NCBI GenBank assembly: GCA_963777975.1 | Contig: CAVZSO010000002.1 | Coordinates: 62,001-126,000, forward strand | DNA length: 64,000 bases | Source of the DNA: CSP1-4 sp963777975 | GTDB taxonomy: Bacteria > Chloroflexota > Limnocylindria > Limnocylindrales > CSP1-4 | Direction: 5' to 3' | Shown here: piece after piece, positions 54,223 through 63,843 of the stretch | Layout of the letters: every line of letters starts with the position of its first letter | Numbering within the stretch: position 1 is the first letter of the stretch | The notes under the pieces: generated by a model | Told to the model about the DNA's origin: nothing | Database searches by the model: none | Seen by the model: only the letters and a program-made list of their open reading frames with translations | Position numbers and translations under genes: made by a program

Positions 54223-55216
54223 ATGACGAGCGAGCCCCTCGACGACCAGCCGACCGTCGACGATGCGCCGATCCAGGGTGCCTTGCGCGAGACCTTGGTC
54301 AGCGCCCTGCAACGGGTGCCGGAGCTGGCCGGGCGCGATCTCGTCCTGACGCCGCTCTCGGGTGGCATCACCAACCGCAACTTCCGGGTCGATGCCGATG
54401 GCGGCCTGGCCGCGGCCGGCGGCGCCGGCCTGACCTGCGTCATGCGCATGGGCGGCAACGACACGCACCTGCTGGGAATCAGCCGCGAGGTCGAGCACGC
54501 GGCGACCGTGGCCGCCGCCGGCGTCGGCGTGGGCCCCGAGGTCATCGACTACATCCGCCCAGAGGGCTACCTCGTGACCCGCTTCATCGTCGGTACCGGC
54601 ATCTCCGACGAGGCGGTCCACGATCCAGCCACCATCCGTCGCGTGGCGGACTCGATCCGACGCATCCACGGCGGCCCGGCCATCCCCGGCATCTTCGCGC
54701 CGTTCCGCATCGGCGAGGCCTACCGCGCCCTCGCCCTCGAACGCGGCGTGCCGATCCCGATCAACTACGAGGCCGCACACGAGCGGATGCGGCGCATCGA
54801 GATCGCCTTCCTGCGCGCCCCCGTCGAGCTGCGGCCCTGCCACAACGACCTGCTCAACGCCAACTTCATCGACGACGGCAGACGCATCCGGATCGTCGAC
54901 TGGGAGTACGCCGGCATGGGCGATCCCTTCTTCGATCTCGGCAACTTCAGCGTCAACCACGGCCTCGACGTCGGACGAGGACGCCATCCTGCTCGAGGCC
55001 TACGAGGGCGAAGCGCGGCCCGAGAGGCTCGCCAGGCTGCGCCTGATGCGCGTCGTCTCGGACTTCCGCGAGGGGATGTGGGGTGTGTTGCAGCAGGCGA
55101 TCAGCTCGCTCGACGTCGACTTCGTGGCCTATGCCGAGCACCACCTCGGTCGGCTCATCTCGAACGCAGCCGGGGCACGCTTCGAGGCCGACCTGGCCAC
55201 GCTCGAGTCGGCCTGA
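54223..55216 (+). CDS. choline/ethanolamine-kinase-like phosphotransferase (copy 1), one frameshift
   Basis: About 330 residues of the APH/choline-kinase fold: G-G-I-T-N-R-N-F-R-V (nucleotide loop), P-C-H-N-D-L-L-N-A-N (Brenner motif with catalytic Asp) and I-V-D-W-E-Y-A-G (metal-binding Asp). The frame changes near 54975, after which the C-terminal helices read M-W-G-V-L-Q-Q-A-I-S-S-L-D-V-D-F. It is similar to LicA-type kinases. The short distance to the permease suggests uptake followed by phosphorylation. Confidence 0.85.
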
Positions 55217-55249
55217 GCGGGCCCGCGAGAGCGCCTCCATGATGTGACG

Positions 55250-57702
55250 ATGGATCAGGCCCGCATCGTCGTCATCGGGGGTGGCATCACCGGCTGCTCG
55301 GTGGCCTACCACCTCGCGCTGGCCGGCGAGAAGGACGTCCTCCTGATCGAGAAGGCGCAACTGACGGCCGGCTCGACTTGCCAAGCGGCTGGGCTCGTGA
55401 CGGCCTTCAACCCATCCTCGACGATGATGCGGTTCCGGCGGCAGAGCATCGAGCTCTACGAGCGGCTGGGTGTGTTCTCGCGTGTCGGCAGCGTCCGGCT
55501 CGCGTCGAGCGCCGAGCAGCTGGCCGAGCTCGAGCGGACCGCCAGCCGCGCCCGCGGCATCGGGCTCGACGCGGTGGTCATCTCGGCCGCCGAGGCGCAG
55601 GCGCGCCTTCCCGCCATGACCGGCGATTCGCTCTTCGGCGGGGTCTGGATGGAGCAGGACGGGTATCTCGACCCACATACCGCGACGCACGCCGTGGCCG
55701 CCGCTGCCCAGGCGCTCGGCGTTCGCATCCAGACCGGCTGCCGGGTGACCGGCTTCCGGCTCTCGGGCCGGCGGGCGGTGACGCACGTCGAGACCGAGGC
55801 CGGGTCGATCGAGACCGAGTTGGTCATCGACGCGGCGGGGATCTGGGCGCCACAGCTTGCTGCCATGGTCGGCGCCTTCATCCCGTCGACGCCGATCGAT
55901 CACCAACACATCGCGTTGCGGGCCGTGCCCGGCCACGAGCTGCCGGCCGAGATGCCATGCTTCCGCGACCCCGACAACCTCGTCTACGGCAAGAGCGAGC
56001 ACGGCGGCATGCTCTTCGGAGGCTACGAGGCGGAGCCCATGGCCCGGTGGATCGACGGGGTACCCTGGGAGCACGCGGCCCAGTCGCTGCCGCCCGACTA
56101 CGAACGCTTCGCCCCGCTCATGGCCGGTGCCGTGCGTCGCTTCCCGTTCCTCATCGACGCCCAGGCCATCCGCCTCGTCTGCCACCCCGACGCCATGACT
56201 CCCGACGCCGGTCCGCTCATCGGCCCGATGCCCGGCCTGGCGGGCTTCTGGGTCGCTGCGGGCCTGTCGCTCAACGGATTCGGCGGCGCCGGTGGCCTCG
56301 GAGCTGCGCTCGCCGGCTGGATCACGAGCGGCGACCCGGGTATCGACGTGGTGCCCTACCGCGCCTGGCGATTCGCCGACACCTACCGAGATCCCGCCTG
56401 GTCGGCGGCGCTCGCGCGCGAGACCTATGCCGACTACTACCGGCTGCGCTACCCGCATGACGCCGACGAAGCCGGACGGCCGCGGCGACTCTCGCCGGTC
56501 CATGGCCGGCTCCAGGAAGCCGGAGCGGTCTTCGGCTCCAAGGCCGGCTGGGAGCGGCCCGACCTGGTGGTGCCGGGCGCGACCTGGCGCCGGGCCGGGC
56601 GGGACCAGCGCGCCTATGGCTGGGGCCGTCCGCCGTGGTTCGAGCGGGTCGGCCAGGAGTTCCGCTCGGTCCGGGAACGGGTCGGCCTCATCGACCTGAC
56701 CTCGTTCGGCAAGATCGAGGTCAGCGGGCCGGGCGCGACCGCGCTGCTCCAACGCGTGTGCGCCAACGACATCGACCGACCGGTCGGCTCCGTGATCTAC
56801 GGCCAGTTCCTGAGCGTGAACGGCGGCATGCTGGCCGACGTCACCGTCACACGCCTCGGGCCGCAGCACTATCGCGTGGTGACCGGCGCCGGCTCCCTCG
56901 CCGGCGACCTGGGCTGGCTGCGCGCCAACGTCCTAGCCGACGATCCCCCGGCGACGATCGACGACACGAGCCAGCGATGGGCCTGCTTCGGACTCTGGGG
57001 GCCGGCCGCCAGGGACGTGCTCGGTGCGGTGACCGATGACGACGTCAGCGATGCGGGCCTGCCGATGCGCCGGGCGACCAGCATCCGGATCGGCCCAGCG
57101 CCGGTCCTGGCCGCACGCCTCAGCTACGTCGGCGAGCTGGGCTGGGAGCTCTACCTCGACCCTGAGTGGGCCGTCAACGTCTGGGATCGGCTGGTCGCGG
57201 CTGGTCGCGCGGTCGACCTCGGGTTGATCGGCTACCGCGCCCTGGATGCCCTGCGGATGGAGAAGGGCTACCGCTACTACGGCACCGACCTGACCATGCT
57301 CGAGACGCCCGACGAGGCAGGCCTCGGGGCCTTCGTCCGGCCCGCGAAGGGACCCTTCATCGGCCGGGAGGCGGTCATCCAGCAGCGCGAGGCAGCTCCC
57401 GACGGTCCCGATCGCCGCCTTCGCACGGTGGTCATCGGCGCCGACACGACGTACCTGCCCATCTACGGTGGCGAGGCGGTCCGCGATCGGGGGCGAGGTG
57501 GTCGGGCGGCTGAGAAGCGCGACGTACGGCTACGGGGTGTCCCGGACCGTGGGCTACGTCTACCTCCCGCGGGATGCGTCCAGGAGGGGGAGGAGCTGAG
57601 CGTCGACGTCCTTGGGGCTGCGCGCGCCGGCGGTCGTCGCGTCCGGACGTCCTGCACGACCCGACCGGCGGCCGGATGCGAGGGTCGTCGGGACTCGCCT
57701 GA
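55250..57702 (+). CDS. dimethylglycine/sarcosine dehydrogenase-type flavoprotein with GcvT domain (copy 2), 3' frameshifts
   Basis: A paralogue of the protein at 49025, with I-V-V-I-G-G-G-I-T-G-C-S, the FAO_M linker and GcvT domain (S-V-N-G-G-M-L-A-D-V-T-V; Y-V-G-E-L-G-W-E-L-Y; L-R-M-E-K-G-Y-R). At the FAD-attachment position it reads S-T-C-Q-A-A-G-L: Gln replaces the His of copy 1, so FAD is probably not covalently bound. Indels near 57480 and near 57560-57640 scramble the last 70 codons; the natural end is probably TGA at 57700. An ATG at 55250 or GTG at 55244 starts it, 28-34 nt after the kinase. Confidence 0.85.
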
Positions 57703-57760
57703 GCCCTCGGTCGCGTCGCGACGCCCACGCGGGCATCACGTCAGTCGCGCTCGAAGCGTT

Positions 57761-58667
57761 TCAGCCCGAGCTGGCGTCACGGAGCCAGCGGCCCAGATCG
57801 GGTCCATCCATGGCGCCGGCGGCGCGCGCCCAGCGCTCTTCGGCCCAGCCCCAGAAGTCGTAGTCGATCGTCGACACGGCGGCCTGGATGGCCGCCCACA
57901 GCGTCCAGCCGACGTCCGACATGATCATCTGCAGCCGCATGCGAGCCAGCAGCACGTCGCTCGCCTGGCCGAAGTAGGCAGCGCAGAGCGCTTCGATCCG
58001 GGCGTCATCCCAGCCCAGCTCCTGGCAGGTGTTGCCGAGCTCGAAGGTCGGGTCCGCGTTGCCGCTGTACTCGTAGTCGACGATCCACAGCCGCTCGCCG
58101 TCGTCGATGTAGTTGGCGGCCAGCAGATCGTTGTGGCAGGGCACGGTCGTCGATCGGCCGCGCCGCCAGCGACGCCTCGATACGGGGCACGAGCGAGAGG
58201 TGCGTCCGATAGCCGTCGGGGATCCGTATCCGACGCTCGTCGACGACGGCCAGGTAGCGTGCCGAGAGCTCGACCATGTCGAAGTCGTCGCGAAAACGCG
58301 GGCCGGCGTGGAGCTGGCGCAAGGCGCTCGCGATGCGCTCCGGCATGCCGGGCTCGAGACAGGTCTCGTTGGACAGCGTCCGACCGGGCAGCCACTCGAG
58401 CACCATCACGTCCCAGGCCGGCAGGTGCTCGAGGACGCGTGGCCCGACGTCGGCCTCGGCCGCGGCCCGACTGTTGGCCAGCTCGTTGGCACGATCGACG
58501 GCCAGCAGCGCCGTGTCGGCGCCGGGGACGCGCACGAAGCAGGGCTGGCCATCGACCTCGACGCGGAAGTTGCGGTTGGTCAGGCCGCCGACGATCTCCT
58601 CGGTCGTGATCCGGCGGCCGCGCCACTCCGGGATGGCGGCGATGACCTGCTCGATGGCGACGCTCAT
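57761..58667 (-). CDS. choline/ethanolamine-kinase-like phosphotransferase (copy 2), one frameshift
   Basis: The protein starts M-S-V-A-I-E-Q with a strong GGAGGA ribosome-binding site 3-9 nt upstream. G-G-L-T-N-R-N-F-R-V and, after a frame change near 58145, P-C-H-N-D-L-L-A-A-N-Y and I-V-D-Y-E-Y-S-G carry the kinase motifs. About 300 residues. Convergent to copy 2 of the dehydrogenase and divergent from the DUF1622 gene. Its core resembles copy 1, but the rest is divergent. Confidence 0.85.
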
Positions 58668-58738
58668 TGCTCCTCCGGGCGTAGGCTGCACGATGGCGCG
58701 ATGCAGACCGCGGCCGTGCGGTGGGGCCGGCGCTGGAA

Positions 58739-59152
58739 ATGTCCTTCCGCGAGGCCATGGAAGCCGTCTCGACCGCCTTCGAGTTCGTTGGCGTGGCCGT
58801 CTTCGCCATCGGCGCGCTGCTGCTGGCGATCCGCATCGTTGGCGGCTACCTGGGTGCACGCCCTCGAGTGACGTACATCGGCGTCCGCAACGAGCTGGGT
58901 CGCATCATCCTGCTCGGTCTCGAGATCCTCATCATCGCCGACATCATCCAGACCATCACGGTCGACCTGACGCTGGCCAATGCCGCCACCCTGGGCGTCA
59001 TCGTCCTCGTGCGGACGTTCCTCAGCTTCTCGCTCGAGATCGAGCTCGAAGGGGCTCCTCCGTGGCGGCGTCTGGAGCTCGCTCGCGCCGTCGGCGCGGT
59101 CTTCCCCGATCGGCCAGAGGCGAAGCCGCGCAAGGGGGATGACAGCCCCTGA
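58739..59152 (+). CDS. DUF1622 family membrane protein
   Basis: The 137-residue protein has three hydrophobic helices: V-G-V-A-V-F-A-I-G-A-L-L-L, I-I-L-L-G-L-E-I-L-I-I-A-D-I-I and the V-L-V-R-T-F-L-S-F-S-L-E-I-E-L-E-G motif that marks DUF1622. Function unknown. A TAGGCT -10-like box lies at 58682-58687. ATG at 58739; a GTG at 58721 is in frame. Confidence 0.8.
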   Translation: MSFREAMEAVSTAFEFVGVAVFAIGALLLAIRIVGGYLGARPRVTYIGVRNELGRIILLGLEILIIADIIQTITVDLTLANAATLGVIVLVRTFLSFSLEIELEGAPPWRRLELARAVGAVFPDRPEAKPRKGDDSP

Positions 59153-59168
59153 GACCGTCGCCGCCGGC

Positions 59169-60031
59169 TCAGCCCGGCTGGTCGGCCTCGCCGAGCTCCG
59201 TGAGGGCTGCAGCGACGTCCCACAGGCGACGCGCGACCTGCGGGTCGCGGGTGTAGGGCGGCGCATCGATCTCATGGCCAGCATGGAAGAAGCGGCCGGT
59301 CCTGCCTTCGAATTCGGGTGACAGCGCGAGCGGCGCGATGGCGGCCGCAGCGCGCTCCGGGAGAGGCCGACATCGGCCGTATCACCCAGCGCAGGGGTGC
59401 GACCGCCTGACGCATGAGGTTCGTTCGCGCCAGCCCGGGATGGACGGCGTTCGCGGTCACGCTCGTGTCCTTCAGGCGGCGGGCGAGCTCGAAGGTGAAC
59501 AGGAGATCGGCCGCCTTGCTGGCGCCGAAGGCACTCAGCGATCGGAACCTGCGCTCCGCCTGGAGATCGTCGAAATCGAGCTTGGTCCCTGACGGAGCCG
59601 CGAGGACGATGACGCGCGCTGATCGCGCCGCGCGCAGCTGGCCGAGCAGCAGGTTCGTCAGCAGGAACGGTGCCAGGACATTCGTGGCCAGCATCGTCTC
59701 GTGGCCATCGACGGTGACCGATCGTCGTGCCGTATAGATGGCGGCGCAATGGACCAGGACATCGATGGCCGGGTGGGCTTCGGCGAGCGCACGAGCCAAG
59801 TCGCGCACGGAGGCCATGCTCGAGAGGTCACCCTGGAAGAGCTCGACGTGCTCGTTCCCGCTCGCGGCGGCGATCGCCGCACGCGCGGCCTCGCCTCGTC
59901 GCCGGGTCGCGAGCCACGATGGCGACCGTGAGGCCGGCTGCGGCCAGCCTCTCCGCGAGGGCTCGGCCGATGCCCGCGGTGGCGCCAGTGATCACGACGG
60001 TCCGCGGATCGGTCTGGCCGCTCGCCGTCAA
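59169..60031 (-). CDS. short-chain dehydrogenase/reductase (retinol-dehydrogenase-like), frameshifted, catalytic Tyr replaced
   Basis: Rossmann motif T-G-A-T-A-G-I-G at residues 15-22, D-V-L-V-H-C-A-A-I-Y, L-A-T-N-V-L-A-P-F-L-L-T-N and A-V-H-P-G-L-A-R-T-N are visible. The active-site Y-x-x-x-K appears as F-G-A-S-K (codon TTC at about 59530), so the catalytic Tyr is missing. Frame changes near 59830-59900 and 59350 break the gene; the end at 59169 reads E-A-D-Q-P-G. The only in-frame start is TTG at 60031. NAD(P) binding is likely, classic oxidoreductase activity doubtful. Confidence 0.7.
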
Positions 60032-60320
60032 CGGTCGGCCCAGGGCACGAGTGACAAGCGGCGGAGATGCCAGGGATCCATCACGGAACGCCCGCTAGCC
60101 CGATGACGTCGACGAGGCCGATACTGGCACGGTCGCGCCTCGTGTCAAGGGTGGCCGGTATCACCCGGCCGCGCGCGGCTCGCGCCGGTGATCACGGGGC
60201 TGCACGAACGCCTGTGCTACCCTGCGCGCGTCGTGGTCGTGCTCGCCGTGCCCGCGTGCCGAGCCGCAACCGGTCAACCAGCGCTCGCCAGGCGCCGGTC
60301 CCGGCCAACGCGGAGCCGTA
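60032..60320. other. 289-bp divergent intergenic region between the SDR gene and ftsE
   Basis: It contains an imperfect inverted repeat, TATCACCCGGC ... GCCGGTGATC (about 60160-60194), and a TACCCT -10-like box at 60218-60223 pointing to ftsE. No gene is supported here. Confidence 0.4.
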
Positions 60321-61272
60321 CGTGACGTTCTCGCACCTCCGAGCCAGCCTCCGCCCCCGCTTCGGTCCCGCGGCACGCGCCGCTGCCGCAGCGAACGACG
60401 GGCAGACCGCGACCCGGTCGGCGGCTGATGACGTGCGGGGCGGGATGACACGAGCCGTGGCAGCCGAGCCGCCGCCAGCGACCACGCCAGGCTCGTTCCC
60501 GCAGAACGGCATCTCGCCGACCAGCGCCGGCCGCAGCCAGCGTCCTCGGCCGGCCGTCGACATGGAGCTGCCCGACCTCAAGCGGGTGGCCCTCGCGCTG
60601 CACGACGTGACCAAGGTCTATGCGACCGGCAAGCGCGCGCTGGTCGACGTCGACCTGATCATCCCGGAGGGCGACTTCGCCTTCCTCGTCGGTCCCTCGG
60701 GCGCGGGCAAGAGCACGCTCATGAAGCTGCTCATCCGCGATGAGCTTGCGACGACCGGCATGGTCATGGTCGCCGGCCAGGACCTGGCCCGCCTGAAGCG
60801 CCGCGAGGTGCCCAAGATGCGGCGCAAGATCGGCATCGTCTTCCAGGACTTCAAGCTCCTGCCGAGCAAGACCGTGCGCGAGAACGTGGCCTTCGCGCTG
60901 GAGGTGACCGGCACCCCGCGGCGCGACATCGGACCGGCCGTCGAACGCGTCCTGGCCCTCGTCGGCCTGACCGCCCAGGGCGAGCAGCGACCGCATCAGC
61001 TCTCTGGTGGCGAGCAGCAGCGAACGGCCATCGCCCGGGCGATGGTCCACGACCCGACCATCGTCATCGCCGACGAGCCGACCGGCAACCTCGACCCGCT
61101 CATCAGCTGGGAGATCATCCAGCTCCTGCTGCGGATCAACGAGCTCGGCACGACCGTGCTCATGGCGACCCACAATGCCGAGGTCGTGACCGCCCTGCGA
61201 CGCCGCGTGGTGGCGCTCGAGGAAGGCCGCATCGTGCGCGACGAGGTCGGCGGCTACCACCGTGAGTACTGA
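60321..61272 (+). CDS. ftsE: cell-division ABC-transporter ATPase FtsE with N-terminal extension
   Basis: The FtsE core begins at M-E-L-P-D (60562): V-G-P-S-G-A-G-K-S-T (Walker A), F-Q-D-F-K-L-L-P (Q-loop), L-S-G-G-E-Q-Q-R-T-A-I-A-R-A (signature) and I-V-I-A-D-E-P-T-G-N-L-D (Walker B). The GTG at 60321 is preferred as start because GGAG stands 6 nt before it and codon use remains typical, giving about 80 extra disordered residues; ATG 60562 is the alternative. With FtsX it activates peptidoglycan hydrolases at the septum. Confidence 0.9.
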
Positions 61273-61275
61273 GCC

Positions 61276-62166
61276 ATGATCGGCTTCCTGGCCTTCTCCA
61301 TCCGCCGCGCCTTCCAGGGACTGTGGCGCAATCGGGTCATGAGCCTGGCGGCGACCGTGACCATGGTCCTCATGCTGGTCCTGCTGGCCGGCCTGATGCT
61401 CGTCCTGTCGGGGCTCGAGGCCGGCCTTCGCTTCGTGGAGTCGAAGGTCGAGGTCCAGGCCTTCATCAGCGATGGCGTTTCGCTCGACCGCGTACAGGCC
61501 CTGCAGGTCGAGGTCGAGGCGCTGCCGGAGGTGGCCTCGGTCACGTATCAGAGCAAGGAGGCCGCGCTCGCAGCGTGGCGCGCCGACCAGACCGCCCAAG
61601 GGCGACCTGACCTGACCACGCTGACTGGCACCAACCCCATCCCGGCCAGCCTCAACGTCAAGCTCCGCGATCCGCGCCAATACGGATCGGTCGTCGACGT
61701 CCTCAAGGGGCCCCGCGGGCTGGTCTCCGAGGTGCTCGAGACGCAGCGCGTCGTCGACGCCCTGGTGGCCATCACGGGTGTGCTGCGGACGATCGGCCTG
61801 GGCATCCTGATCATGGTCGGCCTGACCGTCCTGTTCATCGTCGTCAACACCATCCGCATGGCGGTCATGGCCCGTGCCGACGAGATCGAGATCATGCGCC
61901 TGGTGGGCGCCTCCGATGCCTTCATCCGCTGGCCATTCATCTTCGAGGGCCTGCTCGTCGGGCTCATCGGCGCGGCCATCACGCTGGGCATCCTGGCGGT
62001 CGCCGCGCCATCCATCAGCCAGCTGGGCACGACCATCCTGTCCGAGATCCCGGTCGGCTTCGACCAGCAGCTGGGCCAGCAGCTGATCATGGTCGTGGTC
62101 GGGGCTGGTGCCCTGCTGGGCGGCCTGGGGGCCACGATCTCGGTGCGCAGCTACCTCATCAAGTAG
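61276..62166 (+). CDS. ftsX: cell-division membrane protein FtsX
   Basis: The 296-residue protein has one N-terminal helix (M-S-L-A-A-T-V-T-M-V-L-M-L-V), an extracytoplasmic domain (residues about 55-170) and three C-terminal helices, including M-R-L-V-G-A-S-D-A-F-I-R-W-P near 215. This is the usual FtsX plan. It starts 3 nt after ftsE. The ORF is intact. Confidence 0.94.
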   Translation: MIGFLAFSIRRAFQGLWRNRVMSLAATVTMVLMLVLLAGLMLVLSGLEAGLRFVESKVEVQAFISDGVSLDRVQALQVEVEALPEVASVTYQSKEAALAAWRADQTAQGRPDLTTLTGTNPIPASLNVKLRDPRQYGSVVDVLKGPRGLVSEVLETQRVVDALVAITGVLRTIGLGILIMVGLTVLFIVVNTIRMAVMARADEIEIMRLVGASDAFIRWPFIFEGLLVGLIGAAITLGILAVAAPSISQLGTTILSEIPVGFDQQLGQQLIMVVVGAGALLGGLGATISVRSYLIK

Positions 62167-62211
62167 GCTTCGCTCTCCGAACCATCGCCCCCGGAGACCG
62201 ACCAGCGCCCG

Positions 62212-63589
62212 ATGACCGACCCCTCGACCCCCGAGCCGTCGATGCCTGCGTCGTTGACCGCGCACGACGCCGACCCGACGACGCCTGACGCGTCGCCGTC
62301 CGTCGCGCTCGAGGCGCCGCGCGGTCGCTGCCGATCGGGCCTCGGCAGGCGGTCGGGTGGCCGTCGTCATCGTCCTTCTCCTCGTCGCGGTCATCGGCGG
62401 CGCCGCCCTGTTCGGTGCCGGCTACATGCTCGGCGGCCAGCAGGCCCGGACGCCGGGCACGCCCGACGATCGCGAAGCCCTGTTCGCGCCCTTCTGGGAC
62501 GCGTTCGACGCCATCACCGGCCGCTTCGTCGGCCGGACCGACGAGAAGACGCTCGTCGAGGGCGCCATCAAGGGCATGTTCGATGCCATCGGAGACCCGT
62601 TCAGCGGCTACCTGTCCTCCGATGCGTACAAGGCCTCGATCTCGGGCATCAACGGCAGCTTCGAGGGCATCGGAGCCGTGATGCAGACCCACGACGCGGC
62701 CGGCGTGAGCTGCGCCGAGGCAGGACCCGACTGTCACGTCGTCGTCGTCCGCACGCTGCGGGACTCGCCAGCGACCCGGGCTGGCCTGCTGGCGGACGAT
62801 CGGATCCTGGCCATCGATGATGTGCCCGTCGACGGCCAGACCATCGGCCAGACGATCGATCGCATCCGCGGGCCGCGGGGCACGACGGTGCAGCTCTCGG
62901 TCGTGCGCGGTGCCGGCCGCGCCCTTCGAGCTGGCCATCGTCCGCGACACCATCCAGACGGAGGTCGTGACCAGCAAGCGCCTCGCCGACGGGACCGTCG
63001 GCTATATCCGGCTCGACGGTTTCTCGTCCTCGGCCGCCGACGACTTCCACGGCCAGCTCAAGGCGCTCGTCGACGCCGGCGTGAAGGGCATCGTCTTCGA
63101 CCTTCGGGGCGATCCCGGCGGCTTCGTCGATGCGGCCGAGCGGATCGCCAGCGAGTTCGTCGCGTCGGGCCCCATCTTCTGGGAGTCGTTCGCCGATGGC
63201 ACGGAGATCGCCCACGAGGCCATCCCCGGCGGGGTGGCCACCGATCCCGCACATCGCCGTCGTCGTGCTCGTGGACCGCGGTTCGGCGAGCGCCAGCGAG
63301 ATCGTCGCCGGCGCGCTCCAGGACAGCGGTCGGGCGAGGCTGGTCGGCGAGACCACCTTCGGCAAGGGCACCATCCAGCAATGGCAGACCCTGACCGACG
63401 ACACCGGCGGCTTCCGTCTCTCGGTCGCCCGCTGGCTGACACCGCACAAGCGCTGGATCCACGAGCAGGGGCTGACGCCGGACATCCCGGTCACGCGTGC
63501 CCGACGGCGCCGACTCCGACGTCGTCCTCGACCGGGCGCTCGAACTGCTGGCAGCCTCGATCTCCGCCATAGAGGGCCCTCTTGCATAG
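62212..63589 (+). CDS. ctpA: S41-family C-terminal processing peptidase, four frameshifts
   Basis: The gene encodes a membrane anchor (V-V-I-V-L-L-L-V-A-V-I), a helical cap, a PDZ domain (S-P-A-T-R-A-G-L-L-A-D-D-R-I) and the catalytic domain G-Y-I-R-L, F-D-L-R-G-D-P-G-G, the Ser in R-G-S-A-S-A-S-E-I and Lys in F-G-K-G-T-I-Q. Frames change near 62345, 62920, 63245 and 63500, with the family sequence continuing across each. Such proteases trim periplasmic or wall-associated proteins; here it follows ftsEX, as in many Gram-positives. The end at TAG 63587-63589. Confidence 0.85.
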
Positions 63590-63610
63590 ACGGAGGGTCT
63601 CCGCTATCGT
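63582..63610 (+). promoter_or_regulatory. promoter TTGCAT-N17-TATCGT of the leader transcript before smpB
   Basis: TTGCAT (63582-63587, inside the last codons of ctpA) and TATCGT (63605-63610) are exactly 17 nt apart. The start would be near 63617, just before the extended Shine-Dalgarno. Confidence 0.55.
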
Positions 63611-63622
63611 CCGCGCCAGACG

Positions 63623-63671
63623 AAAGGAGGTGATGTGCAGTGATCGACAGTCCCAAGCGCTGCACCACCTC
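63623..63671 (+). promoter_or_regulatory. SD-sequestering hairpin in the smpB leader
   Basis: AAAGGAGGTGAT (63623-63634) is complementary to all of the last 12 bases of 16S rRNA. GAGGTG+GTGCAG (63627-63640, with AT bulged) pairs base for base with CTGCACCACCTC (63660-63671), a 12-bp stem with a 19-nt loop that hides the Shine-Dalgarno and the first base of the downstream GTG. Confidence 0.7.
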
Positions 63672-63690
63672 GCGGGAGGCAACTGCCTGA
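63640..63690 (+). CDS. 16-codon leader ORF with perfect Shine-Dalgarno
   Basis: GTG at 63640 begins a 16-residue peptide, V-I-D-S-P-K-R-C-T-T-S-R-E-A-T-A, ending TGA at 63688-63690. It is positioned 9 nt after GGAGG. Codons 8-11 lie in the pairing arm of the hairpin, so translating them would melt the SD stem. Its size fits a regulatory leader peptide rather than a functional protein. Not recognised as a known family; in the overlapping frame ATG 63633 opens a 20-codon ORF with too short a spacing. Confidence 0.5.
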   Translation: MIDSPKRCTTSREATA

Positions 63691-63704
63691 CCTAGACCCC
63701 GCAG

Positions 63705-63761
63705 GGTGGTACGCGTATTCGAACGCCGGTCCGGTCACGGGCCGGCGTTCGTGCGTCCACC
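63705..63761 (+). other. long hairpin between the leader ORF and smpB, T-box-like core
   Basis: Nested pairing gives GGTGG/CCACC, ACGCG/TGCGT, CGAACGCCGG/CCGGCGTTCG and an inner CCG/CGG around GTCA. At its 5' side GGGTGGTACGCG (63704-63715) lacks a single C from the T-box antiterminator consensus. No U-tract follows; it could be a structured terminator or RNA control element. Confidence 0.45.
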
Positions 63762-63773
63762 GAAGCGCGGTCC

Positions 63774-63779
63774 TATCGT
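63774..63779 (+). promoter_or_regulatory. -10-like TATCGT before smpB
   Basis: The same hexamer as at 63605 occurs about 65 nt before the smpB ATG, with no clear -35; a separate smpB start is possible. Confidence 0.25.
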
Positions 63780-63843
63780 CATCGACGGCGCACGGCAACC
63801 CGGTCGCACCGGTCGTGCCGGAGCGAGACCCAGAAGGAAGCTG

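Noticed and set aside
55244..58609. 1121-residue version of the second flavoprotein
   Set aside because: The frame after about 57480 loses all family similarity and runs over the oppositely oriented kinase gene; it is a frameshift read-through.
60274..62394. 706-residue minus-strand frame opposite ftsE-ftsX
   Set aside because: Antisense shadow of two well-supported genes; composition is Asp/Gly/His-rich without motifs.
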